A stretch of DNA of 31,249 nucleotides from contig JALOMF010000003.1 of NCBI GenBank assembly GCA_025455635.1, positions 1-31,249 on the forward strand, given 5' to 3'. The notes below the pieces were generated by a model. That model saw only the letters and a program-made list of their open reading frames with translations. It made no database searches and was not told the origin of the DNA. This DNA is from Saprospiraceae bacterium (GTDB taxonomy: Bacteria > Bacteroidota > Bacteroidia > Chitinophagales > Saprospiraceae). Positions 1 to 6,698 of this stretch are shown here, piece by piece (the stretch's first letter is position 1; every line of letters starts with the position of its first letter). The translations under genes and the position numbers were made by a program.

Positions 1-1086
1 ATCCTGTTGGTGAGCCACCAGTTGACGCAGAAAATCATGCTGGCTGCGCCAACGGGCCGGGCCGCCAAGCGCATGTCGGAGATAACGGGCTTGAAGGCGA
101 GCACCATCCACAGCCTGCTGGAATTCGATTTCAGCATCAACGGCTTCAAGCGCAACCGGGAGAACCCGCTCGACTGCGACCTGCTCATCGTGGACGAGGC
201 GAGCATGATTGACACGGTGCTGATGTTCAACCTGCTGAAGGCCGTGCCGACCACGGCGAGGCTGGTGCTGGTCGGCGACGTGGACCAGTTGCCGAGCGTG
301 GGTGCGGGCAGCGTGCTGCAAGATTTGATTTTGAGCGAAAAAATACCGACGACCCGCCTCACGGAGATTTTCCGGCAGGCCGCCGCCAGCAAAATCATCA
401 CCAACGCCCACCGCATCAACGCTGGGGAATACCCCGACCTGAGCAACGACAAAGGCGGCGACTTTTTTTTCATGGAAGAGGAAGACCCCGACAAGCTCAC
501 CGACCTCATCGTGAACCTCGTGGACAGCCGCCTGCCCAAGGCTTATGGTTTCGATTCCTTCGACGATATTCAGGTGCTGGCCCCCATGAACCGGGGCACC
601 ATCGGCAACCGCAATTTGAACGATATTTTGCAGAAAAAGCTGAACCCCAGCTACGACCCGCTGGTGAAGATGGGCCGCAGTTTCCACGAGGACGACAAGG
701 TGATGCAAATCAAGAACAACTACGACAAGGACGTTTACAATGGCGACGTGGGCCGCATCAAGAAGATTGACAAGGTAGAGCAGGAGGTGGTGGTGCTTTT
801 TGATGGCCGGGAGGTCTTCTACGACTTCACCGAGCTGGACGAACTGACGCTGGCCTACGCCGTGAGCATCCATAAATACCAGGGCAGCGAGTGCCCCTGC
901 GTGGTGATGCCGCTGGTGATGGGCCACTATATGATGCTCTACCGCAACCTGATTTATACAGGCATCACGAGGGGGAAAAAGCTGGTCATCCTCGTCGGCT
1001 CGAAGAAGGCATTGGCAATGGCGGTGAAGAACGACAAGGCAGTGAAGCGGTTTACGGGGTTGGGGGAGGTGATGCGGGGAAAATAG
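1..1086 (+). CDS. RecD-like ATP-dependent DNA helicase, 5'-truncated by window edge
   Basis: This is the C-terminal part of a superfamily 1 helicase of the RecD/RecD2-like group, expected to unwind duplex DNA in repair or recombination in the cytoplasm. The frame is open from base 1, so the start and the Walker A loop lie upstream of the window. Visible motifs in order are motif Ia ([14 protein letters not shown]), the Walker B/motif II segment [11 protein letters not shown], motif [20 protein letters not shown], and the UvrD_C_2-like end with [11 protein letters not shown] and the motif VI segment [10 protein letters not shown]. At least 361 residues are present; family members in this phylum are somewhat longer than that, so roughly the first hundred residues are probably missing. 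RecB or RecC homologues are not seen nearby, which favours a stand-alone RecD2-like enzyme over a RecBCD subunit. It ends 39 bases before the next gene, which has its own -7 box. Confidence 0.9.
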   Translation: MLLVSHQLTQKIMLAAPTGRAAKRMSEITGLKASTIHSLLEFDFSINGFKRNRENPLDCDLLIVDEASMIDTVLMFNLLKAVPTTARLVLVGDVDQLPSVGAGSVLQDLILSEKIPTTRLTEIFRQAAASKIITNAHRINAGEYPDLSNDKGGDFFFMEEEDPDKLTDLIVNLVDSRLPKAYGFDSFDDIQVLAPMNRGTIGNRNLNDILQKKLNPSYDPLVKMGRSFHEDDKVMQIKNNYDKDVYNGDVGRIKKIDKVEQEVVVLFDGREVFYDFTELDELTLAYAVSIHKYQGSECPCVVMPLVMGHYMMLYRNLIYTGITRGKKLVILVGSKKALAMAVKNDKAVKRFTGLGEVMRGK

Positions 1087-1095
1087 TTTTTCTCG

Positions 1096-1103
1096 TAACT
1101 TTG
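1096..1103 (+). promoter_or_regulatory. Bacteroidota -7 promoter box for the Septu-like ATPase gene
   Basis: TAACTTTG matches the Bacteroidota -7 consensus TAnnTTTG exactly and lies 22 bases before the ATG at 1126. No convincing TTG-type -33 element is seen at the expected distance, so the call rests on the -7 box and its position. Confidence 0.55.
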
Positions 1104-1125
1104 GCCTTCAAGCAATTGCAATAAC

Positions 1126-2367
1126 ATGAAAATCAGCAAGATAAAAATCAGCAAGTTCCACCAGTTCGAGGATTTTGAACTGGACTTGACTTATCCGAAG
1201 GGACATGAGAAAGCAGGGAAGCCGCTGGACAAGGTTTGCTTTATTGGGCAAAGTGGTACGGGGAAGACGACGTTGTTGGAGATGATAAGAAAGGTTTGTC
1301 TTCCAGCAGGTTCAATTAATTTTGCACCAGATTGGTTAGTATTTGAAGATAAGCAAGGAGCTGAGTTCGCATTAACGGATGAATCAAAAGATTTACGTAT
1401 TATTCTAATTAAAAATAATTTTCCTACCGACCCCAATGGCATTGCTCATAGTGGCGAGAGGTTACTTTATTTTCCAGCAGGATTGGCGAGCTTAGAGTTT
1501 AACCAAAAGGCAAATGAAAATGAAGTCATTAATATTGAAAAGGATAGGGCTGAAGAAGCAAATTTTAGAATCAACTTAACGAGACAAATTGAAGATGGGA
1601 AAAACGGTGTAGACTTAAAAACTGAAATTGATAACTGGAAAAAAGATAACCCTAACCCTGCTGAAATTGTGGCAAATGAGTGTTTAGATATACTATTAAA
1701 TAAATTTTTCCTCTCAGTTAAAACTCAAATAGACGACGTAAGAGAAACAGAAATTTTGCCTATTAGGTCTTTAAACAATAACTCGACTATATCATATGAA
1801 ACTTTAAGCACTGGAACAAAACAAGTAATTTATACTGCCTTCCCCATTTACCAATTATTAGAAGACGACAGCATCGTATTAATGGACGAGCCAGAAACCT
1901 CATTATATCCAGATATACAGCGGGAAATTATCCCTTATTATACCTCCTTTGACAAGAACAAAACCTCGCAGTTTTTCTTTGCCACGCACTCGCCCATCAT
2001 TGCCTCGGCGTTCGAGCCTTGGGAGATTGTGGAATTGAAGTTTGATGAGAAGGGGAAGGTTTATCGTCAAGAATATTATCCCAAAGAATTGGAAAACCAT
2101 GTGGATAATTACAAGATAGACGCACGGTATTTGCGTTGGGATGATATACTAACTAAAGTATTTGATTTACCATTTGACAGCAATGCTGATTTTAGGGCAA
2201 GTAAACTGACAGAATACACGATATTGAAGAACAAAATAAAAACACTCCGTGAAGAAGGAAAACTAAACAACCCGACCAAAGAAACACAACAAATTATAGA
2301 AGATTTCCAAAAAGCAGAAACATTGCTCACTGGAAGTTGGGAATATAGGCGCCATGAGAAAAATTGA
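1126..2367 (+). CDS. AAA/ABC-type ATPase, Septu PtuA-like
   Basis: A 413-residue ATPase of the SMC/OLD/ABC-like group used by several anti-phage systems. Seen in the sequence: Walker A GQSGTGKTT at residues 41-49, ABC signature-like LSTGTKQ at 227-233, Walker B IVLMDEPE at 250-257 with the catalytic Glu, and an H-loop-like FFATHSP ending near residue 290. The C-terminal third is helical and charged, and no TOPRIM nuclease motif is visible, which argues against a classical OLD protein. Its last 14 bases overlap the start of an HNH-type nuclease gene. An ATPase followed by an HNH nuclease is the arrangement of Septu (PtuA/PtuB), where the ATPase holds and controls the nuclease. Bases from about 1300 to 1960 are visibly AT-richer than the GC-rich neighbours, suggesting horizontal acquisition. 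The ATPase class is sure; the Septu assignment is inferred from the pairing. Confidence 0.8.
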   Translation: MKISKIKISKFHQFEDFELDLTYPKGHEKAGKPLDKVCFIGQSGTGKTTLLEMIRKVCLPAGSINFAPDWLVFEDKQGAEFALTDESKDLRIILIKNNFPTDPNGIAHSGERLLYFPAGLASLEFNQKANENEVINIEKDRAEEANFRINLTRQIEDGKNGVDLKTEIDNWKKDNPNPAEIVANECLDILLNKFFLSVKTQIDDVRETEILPIRSLNNNSTISYETLSTGTKQVIYTAFPIYQLLEDDSIVLMDEPETSLYPDIQREIIPYYTSFDKNKTSQFFFATHSPIIASAFEPWEIVELKFDEKGKVYRQEYYPKELENHVDNYKIDARYLRWDDILTKVFDLPFDSNADFRASKLTEYTILKNKIKTLREEGKLNNPTKETQQIIEDFQKAETLLTGSWEYRRHEKN

Positions 2368-2794
2368 AAAAAGCTGTGACCTTTCAATTGCCTACAAAAC
2401 TTGGGTAGATACCTATGAGGCAAATGGTCAACTGCACGAAAAGTACACGTCGAATGGTAAATATTACGGAGATGTTATCATGCAACTCTACCGCTGCCAG
2501 TTTGGTCTTTGTGCTTATACCGAACTTTTCTTGTGCAGCCCTAAGTATTTCCAAGATAATCATTGGGTAAATGGGCGATACTCCTCGCCAATCCCTAAAA
2601 TTGACAGGCGAGGGACTTTGGAGCATTTTGACCCTGCCCTGAAAAAAGGCAAAGGTTGGCTCTGGGAAAATTTCTTTATTGTTGACTATGAAACAAATAG
2701 CTCGATAGTGAAAGGAGCCAAAAAAATTGACGCTATTCTAAAGCCTGATAGTGATGCTTATGACCCCTTTGTATTGCTGGATTATGATGCCTAA
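2354..2794 (+). CDS. HNH-type nuclease (PtuB-like), N-terminal 146 residues before a premature stop
   Basis: The first part of a probable HNH/TIGR02646-like nuclease. Residues visible are the Cys cluster around C48 and C53 (CAYTE), LEHFDP at 89-94 as the EH core of the HNH fold, and WENFFIVDYETN at 104-115 followed by a VKG turn; the LKPD...DPFV block after it also recalls this family. The ATG overlaps the upstream ATPase gene by 14 bases, so translation is probably coupled. A TAA at 2792-2794 ends the reading frame, but the same frame continues open and family-like to 3052. As it stands the product would keep the HNH core and lose about 85 C-terminal residues. It may be an inactivated gene, a sequencing or assembly error, or less likely a functional short form. 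Confidence 0.7.
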   Translation: MRKIEKSCDLSIAYKTWVDTYEANGQLHEKYTSNGKYYGDVIMQLYRCQFGLCAYTELFLCSPKYFQDNHWVNGRYSSPIPKIDRRGTLEHFDPALKKGKGWLWENFFIVDYETNSSIVKGAKKIDAILKPDSDAYDPFVLLDYDA

Positions 2795-3052
2795 GAACAC
2801 CAATATTTACCCAACGAGGAACTGAACAATGACGAGCAAAAACTGAGGATTCGGGCGATGTTGTCAACGCTTGGAATTGATAGGATACCGCACATCAGGC
2901 GAAATTACTTGAGAAATAAATTTTCATTGATTTATTATGGGGCAAAAACATGGGACAACGTCGAAATCACACAATTCCCAACTGCATTTGCCATGTGCAG
3001 AATGAAAGTTGAAAATGGAGAAATTGCCTTGGAAGACCTTGTCTCGGTTTAG
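2795..3052 (+). pseudogene. Severed C-terminal part of the PtuB-like nuclease gene
   Basis: Directly after the TAA at 2792-2794 the same frame is open for 85 sense codons to a TAG at 3050-3052. The text continues with a P-x-x-E-L segment, an RIRAML...LGIDR helix and an IRRNYLRNK basic stretch, the type of tail expected at the end of TIGR02646/PtuB-like nucleases. A single base change (for example CAA to TAA) would explain the break, since no frameshift is needed to rejoin the parts. An internal ATG at 2858 could start a 64-residue peptide, but nothing suggests it is a gene in its own right. Confidence 0.7.
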
Positions 3053-3087
3053 CCAAGCATAGACAATCAACATTTTATGCAAGAGTC

Positions 3088-3116
3088 GAATTTTGAAGAC
3101 ACTGTCTTCAAAATTC
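3088..3116. terminator. Perfect 29-bp palindrome downstream of the Septu-like pair
   Basis: Two 14-base arms (GAATTTTGAAGACA and its exact complement) are separated by a single C. It lies 36 bases after the final stop of the nuclease frame and before an independent gene. It may act as a terminator, though no long T-run follows, or as a protein-binding palindrome or island boundary mark. Confidence 0.6.
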
Positions 3117-3205
3117 AAATAGGCAATATTTAAGCCTTGTAGATTGCTTTAAAATCAGGGCGATTCCCTACCTTCACCCCACCTTCTCACCAAACCCAAC
3201 CTACT

Positions 3206-4021
3206 ATGAAAAAGAACACACACACCCGCCGCACCGAGGAGTTGAAGGCCGAAAACGAACTCAAGGCCCTCGACCTCGAACTCACCTACGGCGCTCAGAT
3301 GATGCACATCTCCGACGACGCCCCGCCAGAAATCATCGCTGCTTGGCTCGACAACGTGAAGCGCTACGAAGAGCAGTACGCCAATGCGCCGAAAATCCCG
3401 ATTTATGAGTTCATCGGCAAGCCGGAAATAAAGCCGCTGGACAGCTTGAAACCGGAAGAAATCGAGCCGGAAATCGAGCGGCTGCTGGCCTTGATGCAAG
3501 AAAAATCAGTGCTCACCGACCGCCCGGAACACCTTTCGCCACAGCGTTATTACCGCTTTTTAACCGAAGAATTCATGCAGCACCCGATGACCGACCATGC
3601 TGCGCCGGGCATGATGCACTTCTTCAATTACGAGGAATTTCACCACGATGGGCCGGAGTTCATCGAACTGCACGTCTCCGAGTTCCTGCTCGACCTGCTC
3701 AACCTTGGCCGGGACTTCGAGGGACTGTGGCTCAGCGAAAACTGCCGGGACGACCACGACGCCATCTCCAAGGCCGAGGTCATGCTGCGCTGCAACACTT
3801 TCCGGGCCATGCACCGGGACTTGAAGCCTATTGGTTTTAAAGCGGAAAAAGCGGAAATCCACAGCGGCACGATGTACCTGTTCTTTGGCATTGCATGGGA
3901 GGCGGAGCCAATGGCGAGCAAGGAAAAACAGCGGCACGAAGGCTTGGGCGTCGCTCAACTGGGCTGGGAGGACGGCGAATGGCTCGTGCAAGGGGTGAAT
4001 ATGCCGGGGTTTGCATTTTGA
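3206..4021 (+). CDS. Protein of unknown function, 271 residues
   Basis: I do not recognise this protein. It starts with a Lys-rich N-terminus (MKKNTHTRR) without a signal peptide, so it is probably cytoplasmic. Residues 10-60 are rich in Glu, Lys and Leu and likely form helices. A Pro/Glu-rich linker follows, and the second half is acidic and aromatic with several His residues (a MHFFNYEEFHHDG segment) and Cys in SENCRD and LRCNTF. There are no transmembrane segments or recognisable catalytic motifs. It stands alone, about 150 bases after the interrupted nuclease and about 110 bases before alkB. Codon use is GC-rich like the rest of the chromosome and unlike the AT-richer island before it, so it is probably not part of that island. 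Confidence 0.75.
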   Translation: MKKNTHTRRTEELKAENELKALDLELTYGAQMMHISDDAPPEIIAAWLDNVKRYEEQYANAPKIPIYEFIGKPEIKPLDSLKPEEIEPEIERLLALMQEKSVLTDRPEHLSPQRYYRFLTEEFMQHPMTDHAAPGMMHFFNYEEFHHDGPEFIELHVSEFLLDLLNLGRDFEGLWLSENCRDDHDAISKAEVMLRCNTFRAMHRDLKPIGFKAEKAEIHSGTMYLFFGIAWEAEPMASKEKQRHEGLGVAQLGWEDGEWLVQGVNMPGFAF

Positions 4022-4101
4022 ACATTTTCTTCATGCAGTAAAACCCCCATTGGGACGCAATGACCTTCAGTTTTTTATGCTATATGTTGCGCAATTCCCC
4101 T

Positions 4102-4109
4102 TATTTTTG
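4102..4109 (+). promoter_or_regulatory. -7 promoter box for the alkane monooxygenase gene
   Basis: TATTTTTG fits TAnnTTTG and ends 23 bases before the ATG at 4133. A TTG at 4087-4089 is too close to be a standard -33 element. Confidence 0.5.
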
Positions 4110-4132
4110 TCCAATCAAACCACGACCACACC

Positions 4133-5182
4133 ATGCTTCGAGACGCAAAATACCTGATAGCCTACTTGCTGCCGACTGCCACTTACGTGGCGGTGCTATG
4201 GCAGGGCATTTGGTCATTTTCGACTTTAATCCTCGCATTTGGCATACTGCCTTTGCTGGAGCAGTTCCTTGGCGGAAGCCCCGTCAACCTAACGGCGGAG
4301 GAGGAAACGGAGAAAAACGCCTCGCCCTTCTTCGACGTACTGCTTTACCTCAACCTACCCATACTTTACGGCCTGCTTTGGTTGTATCTGGACGTGGTGA
4401 CGGATGGTGGCCTCGCCATTTGGGAGACTGCGGGCCTGGCTTTGAGCATGGGCATCACGGTGGGCAGCATCGGCATCAATGTGGCCCACGAACTTGGCCA
4501 CCGCCAAAGCCTCCATGAAACGCTGATGGCAAAGGTCATGCTCACGGCGGCGCTCTACACCCATTTCAACATCGAGCACAACCGGGGGCACCACCGATGG
4601 GTCGCCACTGACGAAGACCCCTCCAGCGCAAGGCCCGGCGAGTCGCTGTACCACTTCTGGTTCCGCTCCGTGACGGGCACTTACCTCAAGGCTTGGCACC
4701 TCGAAAACGACCGCCTACGGCAAATTGGCAAACCCGTTTTATCCATTCACAACGAAATGATATGGTTCCAAATCGCTCATTTGGCCTACCTCGCCTTGGT
4801 CTGGTGGGCCTTCGGGTGGGCAGGCGTGGGCTTTGCGGTGCTGGCAGCCGTGCTGGGGTTCCTCCTGCTCGAAACGGTCAACTACATCGAGCATTACGGC
4901 CTTCGGCGCAAGCGCATGGCCAATGGTTTTTACGAGACCGTGTCGCCTAGGCACTCCTGGAACTCTGACCACGAACTGGGCCGCATTTTCCTCTACGAAC
5001 TCACCCGGCACAGCGACCACCACTACAAAGCGACCCGCAAATACCAGGTGCTGCGACACTTCGACGAAAGCCCGCAGCTGCCGCATGGCTACCCTGCCAC
5101 GATGCTGCTAGCACTGGTGCCTCCGCTTTGGTTCAGCGTAATGGACAAACGCACTGAAGTCGGCACTGCAACAGCAGCATGA
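4133..5182 (+). CDS. alkB: Alkane 1-monooxygenase, AlkB type
   Basis: A 349-residue integral membrane di-iron monooxygenase that hydroxylates the terminal carbon of medium-chain alkanes or related hydrocarbons in the inner membrane, using electrons from a rubredoxin or ferredoxin system. The His boxes of the fatty-acid desaturase/AlkB superfamily are present: HELGHR (119-124), EHNRGHH (148-154) and RHSDHH (292-297), together with the AlkB-typical NYIEHYG segment (EHYG at 253-256). Hydrophobic stretches near residues 10-45, 65-115 and 205-250 fit the six-helix topology. It is followed by an independent gldH promoter. No rubredoxin lies beside it; the reductase-type flavoprotein starting at 30764 could be related in function but is 25 kb away. 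A different hydroxylase substrate, such as a lipid, is possible. Confidence 0.92.
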   Translation: MLRDAKYLIAYLLPTATYVAVLWQGIWSFSTLILAFGILPLLEQFLGGSPVNLTAEEETEKNASPFFDVLLYLNLPILYGLLWLYLDVVTDGGLAIWETAGLALSMGITVGSIGINVAHELGHRQSLHETLMAKVMLTAALYTHFNIEHNRGHHRWVATDEDPSSARPGESLYHFWFRSVTGTYLKAWHLENDRLRQIGKPVLSIHNEMIWFQIAHLAYLALVWWAFGWAGVGFAVLAAVLGFLLLETVNYIEHYGLRRKRMANGFYETVSPRHSWNSDHELGRIFLYELTRHSDHHYKATRKYQVLRHFDESPQLPHGYPATMLLALVPPLWFSVMDKRTEVGTATAA

Positions 5183-5201
5183 ATTTTTGCCGCAGGCACA
5201 C

Positions 5202-5209
5202 TATCTTTG
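5202..5209 (+). promoter_or_regulatory. -7 promoter box for gldH
   Basis: TATCTTTG matches TAnnTTTG and ends 25 bases before the chosen ATG at 5235. Its position supports starting gldH at 5235, because an upstream in-frame TTG at 5187 would precede the promoter box. Confidence 0.6.
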
Positions 5210-5234
5210 CCTGATACCTAGTCTAAAACTTACC

Positions 5235-5711
5235 ATGCCCATTGTTTCCACCCGTATCGTTATTGCCTTTGCATTACTGTCCTCTATGCTCGTTGCCTGC
5301 AACAGCGACACGATTTTCGATGAAAGCAAGCGCATACCCAATGCCGCATGGGACTACAACCAGCCCCTCCCCTTTGAATTTGAAGTAAGGGACACGACCA
5401 AAACTTACCAAGTCGTGCTGGAAATGACACATGCTGGCGACTTTGGCTACCAGAATTGCTACGTCCAAATCACCACCAAATTTCCCAACGGGGAAGAAAA
5501 AAAACAGCCCGTCAGCCTCGAACTGGCGGCCCAGTCGGGCATCTGGAACGGCGAATGCAGCGGCAATACCTGCACCCTCGAAATACCCCTGCAAACCAAA
5601 GCCAAGTTCAAGCAGCCCGGCAAGCACAGCATCACCGTCGAGCAGTTCATGCGGGTGAACCCACTTCCCGGCATCGAAGCCATTGGCCTGAAAATCAAAC
5701 AATTGGAATGA
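5235..5711 (+). CDS. gldH: Gliding motility lipoprotein GldH
   Basis: A 158-residue lipoprotein of the GldH family, one of the Gld proteins needed for gliding motility in Bacteroidota and often kept in relatives that also use type IX secretion. The chosen start gives a clean lipoprotein signal (hydrophobic ALLSSMLVAC with the lipidated Cys at 22). After it come the family-typical segments FDESKRIPNAAWDYNQPLPF, a beta-rich middle with LEMTHAGDFGYQN, a GECSGNTCTLEIPL loop with two Cys, and the end VNPLPGIEAIGLKI. The mature protein should face the periplasm, anchored to a membrane. It is monocistronic in appearance: its own -7 box lies in front and an inverted repeat lies behind. The giant T9SS substrate in this window (20658-26933) is consistent with a gliding or T9SS-positive host. 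Confidence 0.88.
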   Translation: MPIVSTRIVIAFALLSSMLVACNSDTIFDESKRIPNAAWDYNQPLPFEFEVRDTTKTYQVVLEMTHAGDFGYQNCYVQITTKFPNGEEKKQPVSLELAAQSGIWNGECSGNTCTLEIPLQTKAKFKQPGKHSITVEQFMRVNPLPGIEAIGLKIKQLE

Positions 5712-5713
5712 GC

Positions 5714-5797
5714 GGTTTAGGAAGTTGAGCAGGTTTAGGAGGTTTATGAAGCACCCAACTAAACCTTCTAAACCCTTCTAAACCTCCCTAAACCTCC
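5714..5797. repeat. Imperfect inverted repeat built from GTTTAG(A/G)AGG words
   Basis: The gap between gldH and the aminotransferase is filled by a left arm made of GGTTTAGGA-type words (5714-5746) and a right arm made of the complementary TAAACCTCC-type words (5760-5797). It could fold into a long hairpin and end gldH transcription, but it stops only 4 bases before the next ATG, so it would also sit in that gene's 5' leader. Confidence 0.65.
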
Positions 5798-5801
5798 GAA
5801 A

Positions 5802-6632
5802 ATGATTAACTTTTTCTCCATCAACGGCGAACTGGTGCCCAAGGAGCAAGCCGCCCTCGGCGTCACCGACCTGGCCATCCAGCGGGGCTATGGCCTCTTC
5901 GATTATTTTGTGGTGAAAAAGGGCCAGCCCATCTTCTTCGAGGACTACCTCGACCGCATTGAGCAATCGGCCAAATGGCTGCGGCTGGAGCTTCCGGTCA
6001 CGAGGGAGGAGCTTCGGGTGCAGGTCATGCAGCTCATCCGGGCCAATGGCGAGCAGGAGGCGGGCATCAAAATCATCCTAACGGGCGGCTATTCCGACGA
6101 TGGATACTCCCCCGAAAAATGCAACCTCGTCATCCTCGAAATGCCGCCGCCGAGCTACCCGGCCAGCAAGTTTGAGCAGGGAGTGAAGCTCATGCTGTAC
6201 GAGTACCACCGCACCTTTCCCAGCGCCAAGACCATCAACTACCTCGTGGGGATTTATTTGCTGCCGCAACAACGGGCCGCCAATGCCGAAGACGTGCTTT
6301 TCCATTCCGAAGGCCATCTCTACGAGACCACCCGTGCCAATTTTTTCATCGTCACCAAGGACAATACCATCGTCACGGCCAGCGAGGGCATCCTGCACGG
6401 CATCACCCGGAAGCACCTGCTACGCTTGGCCCGCCACCACTACGCCGTGGAGGAGCGCCGACCCACCCTCGAAGAGCTGCACACGGCCAAGGAAGCGTTC
6501 ATCAGCAGCAGCACCCGGCTGCTCATGCCCGTGGTGCAGGTGGACGATGTGATGATTGGGGATGGAAAGCCCGGCCCCCGGCATTTGCTGGAGTTGATGA
6601 AAGAGGAAGTGGAGCGTTATCTCGAAAGCTAA
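5802..6632 (+). CDS. Class IV PLP-dependent aminotransferase
   Basis: A 276-residue fold-type IV pyridoxal-phosphate enzyme, the group containing branched-chain aminotransferase (IlvE), D-amino-acid transaminase and aminodeoxychorismate lyase (PabC). The Schiff-base lysine is K143 in SAKTINYL and the conserved Glu is E175 in LYETTRANFF, followed by GILHGITRKHLL, which binds the cofactor phosphate in the family. The N-terminal RGYGLFDYF segment is also typical. Length fits the family. Substrate cannot be fixed from sequence alone: the small size and the single-gene setting are compatible with any of the three activities. It has no signal peptide and is cytoplasmic. It converges with nadB across a hairpin. 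Confidence 0.88.
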   Translation: MINFFSINGELVPKEQAALGVTDLAIQRGYGLFDYFVVKKGQPIFFEDYLDRIEQSAKWLRLELPVTREELRVQVMQLIRANGEQEAGIKIILTGGYSDDGYSPEKCNLVILEMPPPSYPASKFEQGVKLMLYEYHRTFPSAKTINYLVGIYLLPQQRAANAEDVLFHSEGHLYETTRANFFIVTKDNTIVTASEGILHGITRKHLLRLARHHYAVEERRPTLEELHTAKEAFISSSTRLLMPVVQVDDVMIGDGKPGPRHLLELMKEEVERYLES

Positions 6633-6637
6633 TGCAT

Positions 6638-6696
6638 GTACCGGAACCCCGGTTCCCTGTGTCAATCTATCCACCGGAACGGGGGTTTCGGTGTAC
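6638..6696. terminator. Hairpin between converging aminotransferase gene and nadB
   Basis: Left arm 6638-6656 and right arm 6676-6696 are complementary apart from a two-base bulge and a couple of mismatches, with a 19-base loop. The element sits between two converging stops (6632 and 6699) and probably serves as a bidirectional terminator. Confidence 0.6.
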
Positions 6697-6698
6697 GG

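Noticed and set aside
5184..5209. TTTTTG plus TATCTTTG as a full -33/-7 promoter (a similar arrangement before 30764 and near 4087)
   Set aside because: The T-rich element lies only 11-12 bases from the -7 box, shorter than the spacing of roughly 17-21 known for Bacteroidota promoters, so only the -7 boxes are called.
5187..5234. Upstream TTG start for gldH
   Set aside because: It would precede the -7 promoter box and bury the lipoprotein signal; the ATG at 5235 is preferred.
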